A stretch of 64,000 bases of DNA. Source: Capra hircus. Lineage: Eukaryota; Chordata; Mammalia; Artiodactyla; Bovidae. The notes under the pieces were generated by a model that had not been told where the DNA came from, ran no database searches, and saw only the letters and a program-made list of their open reading frames with translations. A program made the position numbers and the translations under genes. This document shows, piece by piece, positions 1 through 9,384 of this stretch (positions within the stretch are counted from its first letter, which is position 1; each line of letters opens with the position of its first letter). The DNA is taken from contig NC_030819.1 in the NCBI RefSeq assembly GCF_001704415.2, positions 38,930,575 to 38,994,574 of the forward strand. Direction: 5' to 3'.

Positions 1-70
1 AAAGAATTATTCATTACCTTGGACTGATACCACATGTTATTACACTTAAGAGCAAGAAAGGAAAACTTAC

Positions 71-177
71 CGAGAACGACTTAGGTATAAAGCTTGACGA
101 TGAATGTCCTCTGGGTCTATTTCTACAGGATTTATTACAGCTAGTTGATCAATAGACCATCTAAATTCCCCTGGAGT
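71..177 (-). CDS. BORA: BORA coding exon (residues 51-86)
   Basis: The minus-strand exon follows an AG acceptor at 178..179 and ends at a GTAAGT donor (65..70). It reads TPGEFRWSIDQL followed by AVINPVEIDPEDIHRQALYL and a short SRSR tail, the continuation of Bora after the start-codon exon. The exon is 107 nt and leaves a split codon (phase 2) for an arginine completed by the next exon, which is outside the window. The Phe and Trp of the FRW tripeptide correspond to the human Phe56/Trp58 pair that I recall being implicated in Aurora A binding; both are kept. Intron 178..1922 separates it from the start exon. Confidence 0.93.
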
Positions 178-1922
178 CTTAACAAAAGAAAGTGATCTTA
201 TGAGCAAAAGCATATAACAGTGCATCAAAATGCTAACTTCAAATGTCAGCTTCAAAAACAATGTGAATGGTTATAATATAAAAATATCTTACAGATATTT
301 GACTTTATCACTAAATTAAAAGGCAAATGGTAAGCAGATCACACTAAATCAACTGACTTGACATTCCATCTGGGTGACTGCTGAAATTACATAATAATAG
401 AAAAATCACAGCATATTAAAGGTATAGAAATTCCACAAATAATTCTCATCAGTGATGCAAAACACCCAAATAAAACTAAAAATCTCTTAGAGTTATCAAA
501 AGCCTTTATTTTCACCAGGAATGAATTGAAATTATACAAAGTCCTAACTACAAAAATATCTGCAAAAGCTCATAAAATACGCAATAAATAATTATGAGTG
601 GTAACCAGTGCTGCTTTTCTGTAGTCAACTATCCAATAAACCAAAAGTTTATTTTTGTAACTCTACAATTAGAATTTGTAAACCAAACCAAATTCTAATT
701 GGTAAATTCGGAATATATTTTTGAAAAATCAGGCTTAAAAATCCAAGATGTCTGTCATGCATTCTTGCTTTGAGGATTAAGTTGCAGTCATTTTGTTATT
801 TTTATTAAGATTAACTAAAATTGAATACCATTCAATTTAAAATCATGAGGTCACATAATGACTCAATATAAAGTGTATAACTGTAAAACTTTCCTCTAGT
901 GCATAACTAGCTGCATGTAGATATGCACGTGTAGCTAGCATCAAAAGCCACACAGTTTGCAGTTTTCTAGATAATTTGCTAAATCAGAAGATCAGACTTC
1001 AAAAGAACTTCTCCACTGTAGTCAATAACAGTAAAAAGAAGCTAAAGAGAGGAAGTCTTCCCTAATATGTTAAAGAGACTATTTCCCTCCATATCAGCCT
1101 TCTGTTATAGCACATAACATACTCTCTTGAGGTTGCCAGTTTAGCCTTGTCTATCTCATTAGAGTACAGGCTGACTTGTTTTCAAACAATCTGCAAGCTA
1201 AGAATGGGTGACAAAAATCCAAAACCATATTAGCATTTCACATGTGAAGATTATAAATGAAATTCAAATTTCAGTGTCCATAAATAAAGCTCTACTGCAA
1301 CACAGCCACATTTACTGTTAATATACTACCAATGGCTGCTTCTATAATACAAGGCAGAGGTGAGTAATTGTAACAGCAACCAGATAATCTGCAAAGCCTA
1401 AAATATTTACTATCTGGCCCTTAACAGAAAAAGTTTGCTGACCCCTGGTACAGAGTACAAGCTCTCTGAGAATTAGTGTTTTATGACTCTGACTTGTTCA
1501 AGACGTAACCTCTGTAGGAAAGAACTGTACCTGACACATACCATTCAAATAAAATTTGCTGAATACCTGAAAATAATTAGACGAAATAGTTTCTTCCCTA
1601 TTATGGTATTAGTACTTAGACCATCAACATAGTAACTAGCGGCACCCACAGCTGTGAGAAACATGCTAACTAATGAATAAAAAAGAAATGCTAACTAAAA
1701 AAAAGCAAGTTGAAAGCTAAGAGTGGGTGGCAAAAATCCAAAAGAATATTAGTATAGCTAGTATACATAATATTAGTATAACTAGCTAAGTCATTTTTAG
1801 TCCAATCACCATATTATAAAAACCAATAACCATTAGAATTAAAAAGTGCACTCCAGTTTACCACTTGTAAAGAAAGACTGACATTTAAAGTTATTCGGAA
1901 AAAGTAGTTGAGACTAACTTAC
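178..1922 (-). other. BORA: BORA intron
   Basis: This 1.7-kb intron lies between the two BORA coding exons and has consensus GT/AG ends on the minus strand. Most of it is AT-rich with no recognisable feature. An old hAT-type DNA element occupies roughly 1245..1447. I see no ruminant SINE in it. Confidence 0.85.
1245..1447 (-). mobile_element. Old hAT-type DNA transposon fragment (MER-like)
   Basis: The stretch ending at about 1447 reads as a degraded form of a common mammalian non-autonomous hAT terminus (a 'tatctggccctt...acagaaaaagtttgctgaccc'-type end), with the diagnostic 'caaagcctaaaatatttac' block inside. Orientation is by convention only. The family name is from memory; the identification as an ancient MER-type element is moderately secure. 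Confidence 0.55.
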
Positions 1923-2072
1923 TGGTAATTTTGTCGATTTAAAAACAGGACTGGAGACAGTTTGTTCATGGAGATTAGAATAATCACCAGGACTTTCAAA
2001 AGGATTTAAAATAGGAATCCTTCCTGGAGTTTCAGGTGTTATTTGCATTTTTGATTCTTTGACATCTCCCAT
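1923..2072 (-). CDS. BORA: BORA coding exon with start codon (residues 1-50)
   Basis: On the minus strand the ATG is at 2072..2070 and translation begins MGDVKESKMQITPETPGRI, the N-terminus of Bora. The exon runs from an acceptor AG just above 2087 (after a pyrimidine-rich tract) through a 15-nt 5' UTR to a GTAAGT donor immediately below 1923. The coding part is exactly 50 codons, one fewer than I recall for human, and ends in phase 0. It contains TP and SP dipeptides (residues about 12-13, 15-16 and 27-28), which are candidate proline-directed kinase sites; one segment reads ESPGD where I recall ESPSD in human. The reading frame, splice sites and next exon all agree, so the call is firm. Confidence 0.93.
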
Positions 2073-2172
2073 AGCACAGAGGAAAAACTAAAAAGAAATC
2101 ATAAGTATATATAATAAAAGTACAAAGTTCCACAGACATTCATTTTGACAACTAAAGTGTATTCAACAAAGG

Positions 2173-2382
2173 TTGTTGTTTAGTATCCAGGTGGAGTCCA
2201 ACTTTTTGCGACCCCATGGAGTATAGCCCACCAGGCTCCTCTGTTCATGGGATTCCCCAGGCAAGAATGCTGGAGTAGGTTGCCATTTCCTTCTCCAGGG
2301 GATCTCCCCCATCTAGGGATCGAATGCACGACCCTTGCCATTGGCAAGCGGATTCTTTACTGCTGAACCACCAGGGAAGCCC
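2173..2382 (-). mobile_element. Bov-tA SINE
   Basis: This minus-strand copy has the BovA body (ccaactttttgcgacccc..., gattccccaggcaagaatgc) followed by the reverse complement of the tRNA-derived head, ending ctgaaccaccagggaagcc. It sits in the BORA 5' intron. Flanks resemble each other weakly (aacaaag / aaccaag). Confidence 0.9.
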
Positions 2383-2762
2383 CAACCAAGCATACATTTC
2401 ACAAAAAGAATTAACTCAAAACTTAAGCTCCTGGGGCTTTTTTGTAGTTTACACAAGTGTGATGCTCTAAATAATCTTGAAAGCTAGAAGGGTAGGTAAA
2501 GTATTAGTGACAGAATTTTGCAGGAGAATTAACAAGCTCAGATAAGTCAACTGGTTTGTAAGTAGCACTCAACCGAATGTGAATGAGGTGAGTTCCCCCT
2601 TCGGGACAACTAAACGTTCTAATAGGCACAAAACCTTTTCCTGCTAAAGAACAGTGGACCTACAGCTTTTTATTATCTCAAGTCTGTAAACAAACACTTT
2701 GTACGTAATTCCAACAGCCCAGCAATTACCCAGCAAACTGCAGTTACTAAACAGTTATTTAT

Positions 2763-2892
2763 AGCATCACCAACTCAATGGACACGAGTTTGAGCAAACT
2801 CCAGGAGATGATGAAAGACAGGGAAGCCTGGCGTGCTGCAGTCCACGGGGGTCCCAAAGGGTCGGAAAAGCCTGAGCGACAGAACAACAGTA
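2763..2892 (+). mobile_element. BovB LINE 3'-end fragment
   Basis: The segment matches the extreme 3' end of BovB: catcaccaactcaatggaca, then the gacagggaagcctggcgtgc block, and a terminal ctgagcgac motif. It is about 130 bp and strongly 5'-truncated, in the BORA 5' intron. Confidence 0.85.
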
Positions 2893-3439
2893 GCAAATAA
2901 GGGACGAGGAAAACTCTGGTCCCTTTGTACATAGGTGCCTGTCTTGCACTTTAGCCCCCATCAGAAAAGAAATGACTGATTAGGGCTACGAAATTAACCG
3001 CTTTGGGTTGCCTCTTCTCAAACACCCTTAGCCTTTGGCTAAGACCCCCACCCTCTCACGATGGAAGCGAGACTACATTATTTCCCGTTAAGGTGAGGGG
3101 CAGTACAACTAGAGAAAAGAACCCACTCCATGGAAGGCTGATGTGTAGCTAGCCTCCTCGGATGACAGGCAAAGGAGAACACTGACGCCAGTGTCATTCC
3201 CATCCCTACTCGATCACTCTTCTCTGGGGCCCCCTCTTCCACACCCACTCCCCGGTAGCTCTCATTCATTCCCAGGCGAGCGTGCAGCTGGTTCAGAGCC
3301 GGGCAAAGGGAGTTCTCCAACTCGAGACAGGAGGAAAGGCCAGGAATCACAAAGAACATACCTAGTTGTGTATATAAAAAGGAAGCCCCCCCAAAGCGAC
3401 TCCAGGGCGCTCCCGACGGTGCCGGGTAAGCTCCCACGA

Positions 3440-3775
3440 CAGGGACAGACTCTTTAACTCCCCGCTTCCGCGCTGTCTCAGGCCAACCAGCGCACGGGCC
3501 TTGTGCGCGACTGGCCAATGACGTCGTACCGCTGTCCGCGAACCAGCCAATCGCAGCGAGGCCGCGTAGTAAATTCGAATGGAAACTCCTCGCTTCGCGT
3601 TCTGCCCAGAGTATCGCGGCTCCAAATTCAAATCAACGCAGCCTCACGCTGGCGAACAGCGCGAGAGGCGGAGCCTGCCGGCGTGAGCCCGGAACGCGCG
3701 GTGTGATTGCCCAGGAGAAAGGAAGGCGCTCCAGTTCCGGGTCAGGCCCTTCGCCCGCCTCCCTCGGCCTCCGCC
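3440..3775. promoter_or_regulatory. Bidirectional BORA/MZT1 promoter with CCAAT and CHR elements
   Basis: GC-rich DNA between the divergent BORA and MZT1 genes. Visible sites are CCAAC at 3483..3487, CCAAT at 3515..3519 and CCAAT at 3547..3551, each exactly 32 bp from the next. A CRE-like TGACGTCG overlaps the second box (3519..3526). TTCGAA, a CHR variant, is at 3574..3579, and TTCAAA (TTTGAA on the minus strand, the canonical CHR) is at 3627..3632. NF-Y boxes spaced about three helical turns apart followed by a CHR are typical of G2/M genes bound by DREAM and MYB-MuvB. Both products work in mitosis, so shared cell-cycle control is likely but inferred. There is no TATA box next to either gene. 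Confidence 0.75.
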
Positions 3776-4330
3776 ATGGCTAGCAGCAGTGGCGCCGGGT
3801 CGGCGGCAGCGGCAGCGAATCTGAATGCGGTGAGGGAGACCATGGACAGTGAGTGCCCGTTTCGCCCCCTTTACCTTGCCTCTGTTCCCCAGAGCCAAGG
3901 CCCTGGGGCGGGGCTGGGCCCACGAGGACTTCAGGTCCACCTCCTGCCCCGCTCGGCATCTTTGGAGATGCTTCTAAGGGACCCTCCAGAGCTGATGGCC
4001 CCATCCTTTGAGAGTCGTCTCTCCGTTCCTGCGTAGTTTGTCGCGCGCACGGCGTTGCGGTCTCACGTCAGCCCGGCGCGCGCCTGGTCCCTCCCGCAAC
4101 GGACCCCGCGCGCCGCCTGTTTCCCGCCTCGAGGGCTTTCTCCCAAGTGCTCATTTCGCGCCCTCTCCCGTGCCCAGTCCCCGCGACCTTCCTCGCGCGA
4201 GCTCATGCCACGCCTGGTCCCCGCGCCGGTTCCCCCGCATCCCTTCTCCTGCGCCGGCCTCGCGCGCCTTGCCCACCCCGCGCGCCGCATCCAGTGAGGG
4301 GAGCGCCTCCGAAGCGCCCCAGACTGTGAG
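3470..4330. other. CpG island over the shared promoter and MZT1 exon 1
   Basis: CpG dinucleotides are frequent here (runs such as gtcgcgcgcacggcg near 4040 and ccgcgcgccgc near 4280) while the flanking DNA is AT-rich and CpG-poor. The island covers the promoter, MZT1 exon 1 and the first part of its intron 1, as expected for an unmethylated housekeeping-type bidirectional promoter. An E2F-consensus TTTCGCGC lies inside at 4154..4161. Confidence 0.85.
3776..3848 (+). CDS. MZT1: MZT1 exon 1, coding part (residues 1-24 plus one base)
   Basis: ATG at 3776 is in a good Kozak context (gccATGg). The exon reads MASSSGAGSAAAAANLN then AVRETMD and ends at a GTGAGT donor (3849..3854), leaving one base (A) of a split codon. 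The Ala-rich leader is two residues shorter than in human. The helix that begins with NLNAVRETMD is the start of the conserved MOZART1 fold. The start is chosen because it is the known N-terminus and no in-frame upstream alternative is needed. Confidence 0.95.
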
Positions 4331-4609
4331 CTCCTTGCAGACAGTGGCTTCCTGTGTTTGATCACCGCTGCATCCCTCCTTGTACCTTGCGCTGCAGCGG
4401 GAGCATGTTAAATACCTACCCCTTGAAGAAACAAGTTGTGCTTTAATCAGAGTTGCCCCCGTTTAGTCCTGGAGCCGGTGATGCCGGTGTCCGGAGACCG
4501 TGGGCGTAATGTTTACCTGTTTTGCAGCAGGGAGCACGCAGGTAAAAACTGCCCGCAAGTAATAGAGGAAAAAAGTGTCTTGGAGTTATCCTCTCTCTCC
4601 TTTCTTTAT

Positions 4610-4990
4610 ATTGCCGGCTCTGCCACTTTATAGCCCTGGTGTAGGCTTGGACAAGTCATTTAAACATCTTTGAGCCTGCTTTTTTTTTTTTTTTACCCTA
4701 GTGAAACAAGACTGCTACCTCGTGCTGTGTGAGTGCTAAGTCGCTTCAGTTATGTCCGACTCTTTGCGACCCAATGGACTGTAGCCCGCCAGGCTCATCT
4801 GTCCATGGGATTCTTCGCTCAAGAATACTGGAGTGGCTTGGGTTGCCAGGCCCTCTTTCAGGGGATCTTTTCAACCAGGGATGAACCCAGGTCTCCTGCA
4901 TTGCAGGCAGATTGTTTACCGTCTGAGCCACCAGGGAAGCCCCCTACTACCTCCTAGGATTATTGTAAATATTTAAATAAGATAACCTGA
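4610..4990 (+). mobile_element. MIR SINE, split by a Bov-tA
   Basis: The left part (ctctgccactttatagccc..., ggacaagtcatttaaacatc, tttgagcctgc) and the right part (ctactacctcctaggattat, tgtaaatatttaa) are the two halves of a MIR core and 3' end. The Bov-tA at about 4723..4943 separates them, with near-identical flanks ctgctacctc / ctactacctc as its target-site duplication. Confidence 0.65.
4723..4943 (-). mobile_element. Bov-tA SINE inside MIR
   Basis: Full minus-strand copy from gtgctaagtcgcttcagtta to tgagccaccagggaagccc, flanked by the imperfect direct repeat ct(g/a)ctacctc. It lies in MZT1 intron 1. Confidence 0.9.
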
Positions 4991-5980
4991 TAAAGGTATC
5001 TCGAAGGTGACCATTAACAGGTAGTTCTTGCACTGTTTTTGTGTATAAACATCGTTCCACGACCCCTTTTGTTGTCCCCATTTTATTTGCCTGCATCTGT
5101 ATATGTGTGTTTGATAGATGTTAAATTTTGCTTTTTTGCGTTTTCCAAGGGATACCCACATGAACTGCTGTCTCTTTCAAACCATGAAATTCTCATTAAG
5201 CAGTGTCAGTCTTCATGTCCTATCTCTGGCTCTTTCACTGTAGGCTCCACTTCCTATTAGAGCTCCTTCTTTATGAGGACTTGTGATAAAGCTTATGACT
5301 TTCTTTGCACTCGCTGCTGCTTCACTTTTCAAAGAATTTTTTTTTTAATTAAGAGTCTTTGCTTCTAATTTTTTACTCAGTGTCTGCTTTTGTCTTTTTC
5401 TGAAAAATGGAATTTTGTTAATACCATATTCAGCCTATTTTCCCATCCTTCTTGAAATAGCAGAACTTATTAGTTTTATTTTGTAAGTGGATTTGTGTAC
5501 ATAGAAACTAGTGTACACCATTATTGTCTTACATCTTTGCTTGGAAGCCAGTGTGGTTTCTGAACAGTATGAAGTGTATTTGAGGCCTGACTTCTAGTCA
5601 GTTTTCTTATATTAACTGTTCCTTATTATATGGGCACAGGATTCCATTTGAATAGAAAGCCCGCATTTTCTCTCTGATGAAACTACTGATACAGAAATGA
5701 GAACTGATCGTTTTTAATTGGCTGCATCATCAAGGTTTTCACAGACAGAACTGCAGATTATAGTGTTAGAATATGAAAAAGTGAAGAAAGACCAGATTAT
5801 TTTTTCTCAACCAACACTGGCGGAGAGAGAGTGCAAAGTAGAGAACACTGCTCCTCTATACACAGTGTGTCCCCAAATCAGAAGGTAAAAAGGAAGGCCC
5901 CAGGTTGGCAGTGTATCAACATCTGTTAAGTGTGGCAGTTAGGTCCTGTCGTGTCCATTGGAACTAGCTGCTATCACGCC
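4990..5980. other. MZT1 intron 1 segment without assignable feature
   Basis: AT-rich unique-looking DNA. I find no repeat consensus, exon or regulatory motif that I can support. Confidence 0.5.
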
Positions 5981-5984
5981 ATGC

Positions 5985-6141
5985 ATGCATGATCAATCAC
6001 TCAGGCATGTCCGACTCTTCGCCATTCCATGAACTGTAGCCTTGTAGGCTTGTCTATCCGTGGGATTTCCCAGGCAAGAATAATGAAGTGGGTTGCTATT
6101 TCCTCCAAGGGATCTTCCCAACCCAGGGATCAAACTGACAT
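5985..6141 (-). mobile_element. Bov-tA SINE, truncated
   Basis: Minus-strand copy with the BovA body (ggcatgtccgactcttcgcc, gtgggatttcccaggcaag, gggatcttcccaacccaggg) but without the tRNA-head end. It is diverged. Confidence 0.85.
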
Positions 6142-6779
6142 CTGAATCATAATTGAGTCCAAAACAGTCAGTCAAAATGTGTAGTTTTGCAAAGTTAATG
6201 AAATATTTTCCAGGCTGTCTCTAATGATTGAGGCACAAAGGGAAACATAGGGACACTTTCACTGTTAAGAATTGACCACACACTCAACTGAAAAAGTCCT
6301 CAATGCAGTCCTTTAATAATCCCACCTTTCTCCACTCTCATTGCCAGAAATAGAACTTTAACTTGCCCAAGGGACTGGGCTGACCTACATAAGCACCAGT
6401 ATTTTTTGAAATTCTGTTAATATGGCGTGTCCATGTATTTAAATCTATCCATGAGACCCAAACTGAAGTGTTCAAAACTTTTTAACTCTGACAGTGCTGC
6501 TTCAAGATCTAGTATATTTCTCCTTATCCTCTTCCTCCTCCCTCCCATCAGTATTAAGAGTCAGCTAAGTGATTTAATCTTTTAATTAATGTCAGATGAT
6601 TTGCAAGGATTATAAAATTGAACTATGAACATTTGTAATTTTATTGTGAAAATGAAAGCAGTTTGATAAAGATACTTTAGACAGGGGAGGAAGTGCTGGG
6701 CTTTGTTATTTATCTGCACAGAACACTGAAAGAAGCCTGATTGATCCTGGCCAGATTTAGTATAGGGTCTGTTGCATAA

Positions 6780-6992
6780 GGGGCTTCCCTGGTGGCTCAG
6801 TGGTAAAGAATCTACCTGCCAATGCAGGAGACATGGGTTCGATCCCTGGGTCAGGAAGATCCCTGGAGAAGGAAATGGCAACCCACTCCAGTATTCTTGC
6901 CTGGGAAATCCCATGGACAGAGGAGCCTGGCGGGCTACAGTCCATGGGGTTGCAAAAGAGTAAGACATGACTTAGCCTTCGCGACAGTAACA
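6780..6992 (+). mobile_element. Bov-tA SINE
   Basis: Full plus-strand copy: ggcttccctggtggctcagt head, ggttcgatccctgggtcagg B-box region, ctccagtattcttgcctggg, and the terminal gacatgacttagcc part. Several ORFs over it are translations of the SINE. Confidence 0.93.
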
Positions 6993-7059
6993 ACAAATTA
7001 TGTTTTTGGCAATGGTGATTAAAATTTACTTCTTCCCTACTTGAGGCTTCAGTGTAATA

Positions 7060-7290
7060 CAGTTGTTGCTCAGTATTTGCCGGGAAATTGGGTTCAAAGC
7101 ACCCTCACCCACCCACCCATACCACAATCTGTGGGTGCTCAAGTCTGTCATATAAAATGGCTAAGTGTTTGCATATAACCCACATTCATCCTCTTGTATA
7201 GGGGCTTCTCAGGGGACTGAGTGGTAAAGAATCTGCCTGCCAATAATTTTTTTTCCCAAATATTTTCAATACACAGTTGACTTGTATCAA
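7060..7290 (+). mobile_element. Tigger/MER2-type DNA transposon relic with SINE fragment inside
   Basis: The sequence gttgctcagtatttgccggg, then ctgtgggtgctcaagtctgt and ataaaatggctaagtgtttg, resembles the 5' half of the MER2/Tigger non-autonomous family. The stretch tttttcccaaatattttcaa after it resembles the 3' half. A 45-bp Bov-tA head fragment (about 7200..7243, ggcttctcaggggactgagt...) sits between the two. Confidence 0.6.
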
Positions 7291-7717
7291 GTTGTAAACT
7301 AGCAAAAGAAGTGAAGAGAGTACACAGTGTGCAAGGCAGTGTTGGTGAAGCAAACATAGCCCATGCTCCCACCATCAATCCCCTTGCTTTCTCATGTGAG
7401 GTCTCCCCTACCTCTCTCCTTCACTAAGCTTCTTCAGTTCTTCACTCATCTCAGATTTGACCTTTTGTATTAATCTCTCCTGTCCATGCCACCTACCAGT
7501 CTCTGCATAATTGCAATAACTTATCTGGACTCCTTCTCCCCAGGTCTTTCACTGGGAAGAACTTGGTAAATGAGACTGAAAGGCTCATGTAAAGGCAGTG
7601 TAATTATGGTTGTGAAATGTGAGATGAGCCAGACAGGAGAATATACTAAGGCCCTATTGAAGATTTGAGAACTCTTGGAAGCTACTACATTTAAAACAGG
7701 AATATGACAAGATCAGA

Positions 7718-7742
7718 TTTTTTTTTTTTTTTTTTTTTTTTT
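7718..7742. repeat. Poly(T) tract
   Basis: Twenty-five consecutive T, probably the reverse complement of an old retroposon tail. The DNA to its right (7743..8000) is not assigned. Confidence 0.9.
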
Positions 7743-8289
7743 GAGATTTTGCCTTCAAGGCTGTAGTGCAGTGGCAGGATGGGAGTAACTGAGGCAAAAC
7801 CCAGCAGATACCTTGAGTTGAACAGGAGTTTAGGGTCCAGGGAGACCAAGGCAGGCAGAGTTTTTAAGACAGAGTACCTAAGAGGAAAGAGCCTGCACCT
7901 AGAGAGAATTCTGGAGGTCCATGGAATGTTCTCCCTCAGGTATTCAGCATGGCATTGATCAGTGTGCAAGGAAAGTACCCCAAAAAGATACCAAAGGATC
8001 AAACTGTTTCTAGATAACTATATCTCATGACAAAGCTTGAGAATATGTATAGAAATACAAAACTGTCGAACACCCAGCACAGTAAAATTCACAATGTCTG
8101 GCATCCAGTCAGAAATTATTAGGTATGCAAAAACAGAAGAATGTGACCGATGATAAGAAAATTTTAATCTGTTAAAACTGATCCTCAGTTGATACAGATG
8201 TTAGGATTAGCAGGTGAAAACATTAGAACGGTACTCCATGTGTTCAGGTTAAGTATAGGAATGGAAGAGAGGTTTTTTTTTTTTTAAAC

Positions 8290-8720
8290 AAATTGAACTT
8301 CTCAAGATGAAAATGAATATGAAGTATGAAAAAGTGGAACAGGCCCATATCACAAAAATCATGAATATTATGAAAGTTTTCAAAAGGACTTAGACTGAAA
8401 TTAAAGGTGGCTTAGTATTGTTCATTTGTCTGTTCATCCCAAAATAAAGTGTTATTTTCATACAGCTCATATCAAAATCCAAATGGTATATTACTGACTA
8501 AGCAGTTCCACTTCTAGGAATTTATTCTGATAAAATTAAGTTCCTGTGTACAGATATTTGTCATGGTATTATTTTCATCAGGGAAACAGGAGACCCACAT
8601 AACAAAATAGAGCAGTTAAGTAATATATGTTATTTCCTTAAAATGGAATATTACATGAATGATTACATTGTAAGAGAATGCTAAAAAGTGGGAAAATGTT
8701 TGGAATAATCTGGACTATGA
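8290..8720 (+). mobile_element. Old L1M-type LINE fragment
   Basis: The segment includes aaattgaacttctcaagatg and, further on, gcagttccacttctaggaat and ccttaaaatggaatattaca, which fit degraded mammalian L1M/HAL1-like 3' sequence. It lies just upstream of MZT1 exon 2. The family and exact ends are uncertain. Confidence 0.45.
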
Positions 8721-9000
8721 TATGTAAATTTTAGATAGATACTAAATGAGTAGTAGAATATAAACCAAGATATAGAAAAGTTATGTGGAGGGAGGTTGTA
8801 ATTTATTTGTAAGTTTCTAGAGCTAAGTAAGGGCAGTATTACATGCCGGTTTTCCAGTATTACATCCCGGTTTCCAAATCTAGGAATGCTGTGCTGTTCT
8901 TTGGTGTTATGCAATATTATATGAATTAAAAACAGGTATTCACGTGCATTTTTTAAATGTTATAAGATTTCATTCTTAAAATTTTCTTGTCTTTTTCCAG

Positions 9001-9146
9001 TCCTACTTGAGATTTCAAGAATTTTGAATACTGGATTAGATATGGAAACTCTGTCTATATGTGTGCGGCTTTGTGAACAAGGAATTAACCCAGAAGCTTT
9101 ATCATCAGTTATTAAGGAACTTCGCAAGGCCACAGAAGCCTTAAAG
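9001..9146 (+). CDS. MZT1: MZT1 exon 2 (core of MOZART1)
   Basis: The exon follows a ttttccag acceptor (ending at 9000) and stops before a gtagag donor (9147). It reads LLEISRILNTGLDMETLSI, then CVRLCEQGINPEALSSVIKE, then LRKATEALK, the almost invariant helical core that binds GCP N-terminal domains. The split codon across the exon 1/2 junction is A+TC, encoding Ile where I recall Val in human; the change is conservative. The exon is 146 nt (two bases plus 48 codons). Confidence 0.96.
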
Positions 9147-9384
9147 GTAGAGATTCATATGTTCACTCACTCTGAATGAAAATGCTTTGGTTTAGAAAAT
9201 AATTAATGCTGAAATTTTATGTGAATAATTCTAAACAAGGTTAAACTAACATCTGTCATCAGGAGAAATTCTGAAGGCCAGGATCTCAGTAGTGTATGTT
9301 CAGATCACAAAATACTCTATCCGAACCATGTTGTCTTTTTGTAAAAGTCTCTGATTATGTTTAGAATTCTGCTTGTGTTGGGGG

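Larger units (their letters stand above)
1..3570 (-). other. BORA: BORA gene, 5' part (partial; runs off left edge)
   Basis: This is the 5' portion of the gene for Bora, the cofactor that, once phosphorylated by CDK1-cyclin, activates Aurora A so that it can phosphorylate PLK1 for mitotic entry. Two coding exons are visible and read as the conserved N-terminus of vertebrate Bora. The remaining exons lie beyond position 1. The upstream boundary is an estimate: a non-coding first exon is expected near the CpG island, and a possible donor (AG then GTATGT on the minus strand) has its exon end at 3362, but this is not proven. The gene is divergent from MZT1, as in human. Identity is confident; the transcription start is inferred. 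Confidence 0.85.

Noticed and set aside
3078..3518. 146-codon minus-strand ORF at the promoter
   Set aside because: It crosses CpG-island and promoter sequence, has no known domain, and conflicts with the placement of the BORA 5' UTR. It is probably a GC-rich chance ORF.
3707..4036. 109-codon plus-strand ORF overlapping MZT1 exon 1
   Set aside because: Its frame differs from the MZT1 start and runs through the donor; the spliced MZT1 product explains the locus.
4008..4365. Several overlapping ORFs of 60-117 codons in both strands
   Set aside because: All lie in stop-poor GC-rich CpG-island intron DNA and are Arg/Ala/Pro-rich without motifs.
6822..7022. SINE-derived ORFs as short proteins (many copies in window)
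   Set aside because: Similar peptide strings recur wherever Bov-tA or BOV-A2 occurs; they are translations of the repeat body.
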